Source: Yarrowia lipolytica
Lineage: Eukaryota; Ascomycota; Dipodascomycetes; Dipodascales
NCBI RefSeq assembly: GCF_001761485.1
Contig: NC_090772.1
Location: 1,178,001 to 1,242,000 of the forward strand
Direction: 5' to 3'
DNA: 64,000 nt
The position numbers and the translations under genes were made by a program. Below are positions 61,445 through 64,000 of the stretch, piece by piece. Each line of letters begins with the position of its first letter. Within the stretch, counting starts at the first letter, position 1. The notes under the pieces were generated by a model, which was given only the letters and a program-made list of their open reading frames with translations, was not told where the DNA came from and searched no databases.

Positions 61445-62836
61445 TTATACCGTATGCGCTACCCCGTATTCATCTCCCCAACTAGGAAATTCTAACCAGC
61501 TTGCACACGACCATGTCTCAGATTTATCAATGTAGAACTGGAGCAGCTGCGACAGCTGATGGAGCTCCGGATAATGTATGAGCATCTCGACAATCATCTT
61601 GAGAGTATGAGTGCCACACATTTGAAGCTGTGAAGAAGACAATTGACTCAGTTGATGGTTGAGTAACTCTCCCATTTTCATGAGAAGGTGGGCTGACGTT
61701 CCGGGTTTGCGCACAAGCTGCAGATACTGCTGGATGGATTTCTGGGTATCTCTGCAGTCGTTAGTTTGAGGTTGGCCAGTACCTGTACTTGAACTCGTAT
61801 ACTGGTTATGTCCGATGGTGATTGAGGTGTGCCATAGTAGAAGTGAGATAACCTGATGATTGTACGATTCAGAGCAAAGATGAGCCAAGGATCCCGAGTA
61901 CGGACGCGATAGCAGCTCGGCAACCGTATAATTGGGGGGGTCTGTACTCAGATGATGTGCATTTGTTTCATATCTGAGATTGGTGAGAAGACAGTTGAGT
62001 CTTTTGGTGCGTGAGTTTCGAATCGACAGAAGATGGTAGTAGGTGTGGGCCTCGCTGAGATACGCCAGAGCTCTGTTTGTGTAATTGAGAGCCCTCATTG
62101 CCATGTGCAAGAAAATTGAGTCGCATACTGAGTCGATGGAGATAGTATCCGATGCAAGAGAGGCCTTTTGCAGATGCACTTTTCTGATCTGAGACAGGAG
62201 GGCAGTTTTAGTGGCATGATTTGCCGACTTTTTGAACTCGTGGGTGAGATTGGCCAATATCAGGCCATTCAAGAGGCCGTAGTTGTCGTCGGCGAGATCC
62301 ACTAACGGCAGACAGGTGTATGTGTTTTGAAAGTACTCGACGAGAGCAGTATGAAGAGCGTTGGCATCTTCGTTAGGAGGAGAAGACGGAGTATCTTCGT
62401 CAGTGACAGGACTGCTCATGTCGTCTCTGATACTGAAGCACAAGTGCGACTCTTGTTCGTTCTCGAAATGTTGATAGGCAATGTCGTCGGTGACTTCCCA
62501 AGGCTGGTCCAGGATGAGTTTGCGTTTCTTGGACGAGACCTTAGGGCCCTTCTTCTTGGTGATCTGGTTGTATGTACAGCATAGCGACGCTTCTACACAC
62601 TTGTCACAGGGCTTCGAGGAGAGGGGAGACACGCCCTGTTCGATATTCGGGCACTGGGTTAGAACTGGGAGGGGAGCGGACGTAGATGAGAATAACAGGC
62701 TAGTCGCACTAGCATTCGTACCTGTCTTCAATACTTGCTTGTCTGTACTCACCTTGATCTTTCTCACTCGACAATTGTCACAGGCTCTTGGCTGACAGTT
62801 TGGAGGGGTAATGTTGAAGTTGATGGCTCCAAACAT
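61445..62836 (-). CDS. Zn2Cys6 zinc-cluster transcription factor
   Basis: 430 aa in two exons: 62753-62836 (28 codons) and 61445-62653, with a 99-nt intron. The donor GTGAGT (62752-62747) follows the KIK codons; the acceptor block CTAACCCAG ends at 62654, and the next codon is a Cys. Splicing builds the zinc cluster: Cys19, 22, 29, 44, 47 and 54, as in ACDNCRVRKIK-C and KPCDKCVEASLCC. A basic stretch (KKKGPKVSSKKRK, about residues 60-72) would serve as nuclear signal or DNA contact. The rest has the mostly helical middle part seen in fungal regulators, without an obvious activation domain. The start is the first ATG (a GTG seven codons earlier is not used). Target genes cannot be told from the sequence. 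Unspliced RNA stays in frame (see findings). Confidence 0.88.
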   Translation of the reverse strand: MFGAINFNITPPNCQPRACDNCRVRKIKVSTDKQVLKTGTNASATSLLFSSTSAPLPVLTQCPNIEQGVSPLSSKPCDKCVEASLCCTYNQITKKKGPKVSSKKRKLILDQPWEVTDDIAYQHFENEQESHLCFSIRDDMSSPVTDEDTPSSPPNEDANALHTALVEYFQNTYTCLPLVDLADDNYGLLNGLILANLTHEFKKSANHATKTALLSQIRKVHLQKASLASDTISIDSVCDSIFLHMAMRALNYTNRALAYLSEAHTYYHLLSIRNSRTKRLNCLLTNLRYETNAHHLSTDPPNYTVAELLSRPYSGSLAHLCSESYNHQVISLLLWHTSITIGHNQYTSSSTGTGQPQTNDCRDTQKSIQQYLQLVRKPGTSAHLLMKMGELLNHQLSQLSSSQLQMCGTHTLKMIVEMLIHYPELHQLSQLLQFYIDKSETWSCASWLEFPSWGDEYGVAHTV

Positions 62837-64000
62837 GGTGTTTCTGAGGTCTGGCACTAGAACACGGGCCCATACTCCTTATAATCCGTTTCACAATTAA
62901 TACGAGCTGAGCTATGGCAACAATGGAGTACGTAGGTTAGGCTCTGCAAATGTACAAAATGAAACACTATGCAGTCTGTGCGTCTTCTGCAACAGATTGG
63001 GTCCTTTGAAGCGATAAAACCAAGTAGCCAAGATGAGCCAAGAAGGGAGTTGATTCAGGGCGTTTGTGGTACAGCAAGGTACAATGGGAAACACCATTCT
63101 TGGGTCTTGTTGAGACCCCGATGAGACATGCTCCCCGCAACTTTGCAGACTGTCTCCACTGTAGGGTCGGTCCTCGCGGAAGTGTCGGTCTTCATTGTGG
63201 CGTCGGTCTTCATTGTAATGTCGGTTTTGTTGACGATTCTCACGGTCTGGATTCGTGAGCGTCCCACATTTGTTTCCTTGTTCCGGAACAATAGTTCCGT
63301 GGGTACACGATGAGCATTGCCAAGAACAAGCGAATTGACGGAGGGACAGTTGTCATGCACTGACTACTCCTACAAGAGGCTCAAGGACGGCTGAAGGAAA
63401 AGTCTGGGGGATTGGACTGGAATTGGACACACAGTGAGGTTCCCCATGAGAAGCACCGGACGGAACAGGACATTGAGTTTGAAAACAACGGCGAATGTCT
63501 TAAAATAAGCGGTGAAAAGTGGCTGGGTGTCTTAGCCGGTTACCTGTGTGGCTGTACAGGCGGACTCTTGGTGCTAAAAATTCAAGCGTTAGATCTTCTC
63601 CTAATCGTTAAATGAGCTCCAAGTCGATTTATCAACTCATAGTAAACACAACAGGTCCGCTTTTCAGATCAAGTCCCGTAGAAACTGCGTACATAACTGT
63701 ATTGTCCAACCATGAGAAGGACGAATTGCTCAAACGCCAAGAACAATGCGGATTCACATTTGAGTACATGTAGACTATGCCCATGTTATGCGTGTGAACC
63801 TGTATCCGATTCAGGAAGTTGCAGCCTATCATTTCCATCATCTCTAACCTCAGACATGAGAGAAGATTTAGCATAAGATGAGCTACTTGTAGTAATTAGG
63901 TGCAAGGTTGAACCTCATTTTCTGACAAGGTGATTCAGTAGGTGGTGAAAAGATGAAGATCATTACGTGTGACTACTCGCAAAGTTGTTCTCCTTACTGG
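62837..64000. other. Right-edge intergenic DNA, no gene seen
   Basis: Short ORFs on both strands lack ATG starts or coding character. A two-and-a-half-copy GTCGGTCTTCATTGTGGC-type repeat lies near 63170-63230. Confidence 0.45.

Noticed and set aside
63055-63360. 101-codon minus-strand frame with a Met-Lys-Thr-Asp repeat
   Set aside because: It begins at GTG and the repeat reflects an 18-bp DNA repeat; no evidence of coding.

Overview
The window is nuclear DNA of a budding yeast, almost certainly Yarrowia lipolytica. CGA is the favoured arginine codon, genes are widely spaced, and introns run from GTGAGT to a branch-site/acceptor block of the form TACTAAC-CAG. A dispersed stand-alone 5S rRNA gene and an L1-type LINE of the Ylli family are present. 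The gene order KU70 - MRPL33 - TBCD - BET3 - mitochondrial 3-hydroxyacyl-CoA dehydrogenase - eIF2A - hexose transporter - separase fits what I remember of chromosome C; that placement is from memory and was not searched.

Layout. 1-8 kb: repeats, a 5'-truncated Ylli tail, a coiled-coil membrane protein on the minus strand and a small secreted protein. 8-26 kb: a dense housekeeping block with a Vip1-like RRM protein, an Ngl2-type exonuclease, a small basic protein, Ku70, mitochondrial ribosomal protein L33, a second small secreted protein related to the first, a two-exon nuclear-type protein, tubulin cofactor D, TRAPP subunit Bet3, mitochondrial 3-hydroxyacyl-CoA dehydrogenase and an unknown 174-aa protein. 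26.4-32.96 kb: an apparently intact Ylli LINE with ORF1, ORF2 and a poly-A tail. 33-45 kb: NmrA-like oxidoreductase, eIF2A, secreted aspartic protease, small membrane protein and hexose transporter, with long repeat-bearing intergenic DNA. 45.8-50.9 kb: separase (Esp1) in two exons. 51-64 kb: a gene-poor stretch with a TM protein, the co-chaperone Sti1 with a textbook heat-shock element, a 5S rRNA gene, a doubtful ORF and a Zn2Cys6 transcription factor with an in-frame, stop-free intron.

The genes do not form a pathway; as usual in yeast, neighbours are functionally unrelated. Five spliced genes were reconstructed by pairing GTGAGT donors with branch/acceptor blocks (BET3, the 258-aa protein, ESP1, STI1, the zinc-cluster factor). 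In four of them the first exon supplies N-terminal residues missing from the long downstream ORF. Several start codons were moved from TTG or GTG to the first in-frame ATG.

Points most worth a second look: the paired small secreted proteins, the two Ylli copies and their homopolymer differences, the stop-free 99-nt intron inside the zinc cluster, a telomere-like 11-bp array, a TTATTCTAGG repeat family at two distant loci, and a GC-rich structured island near 52.6 kb.
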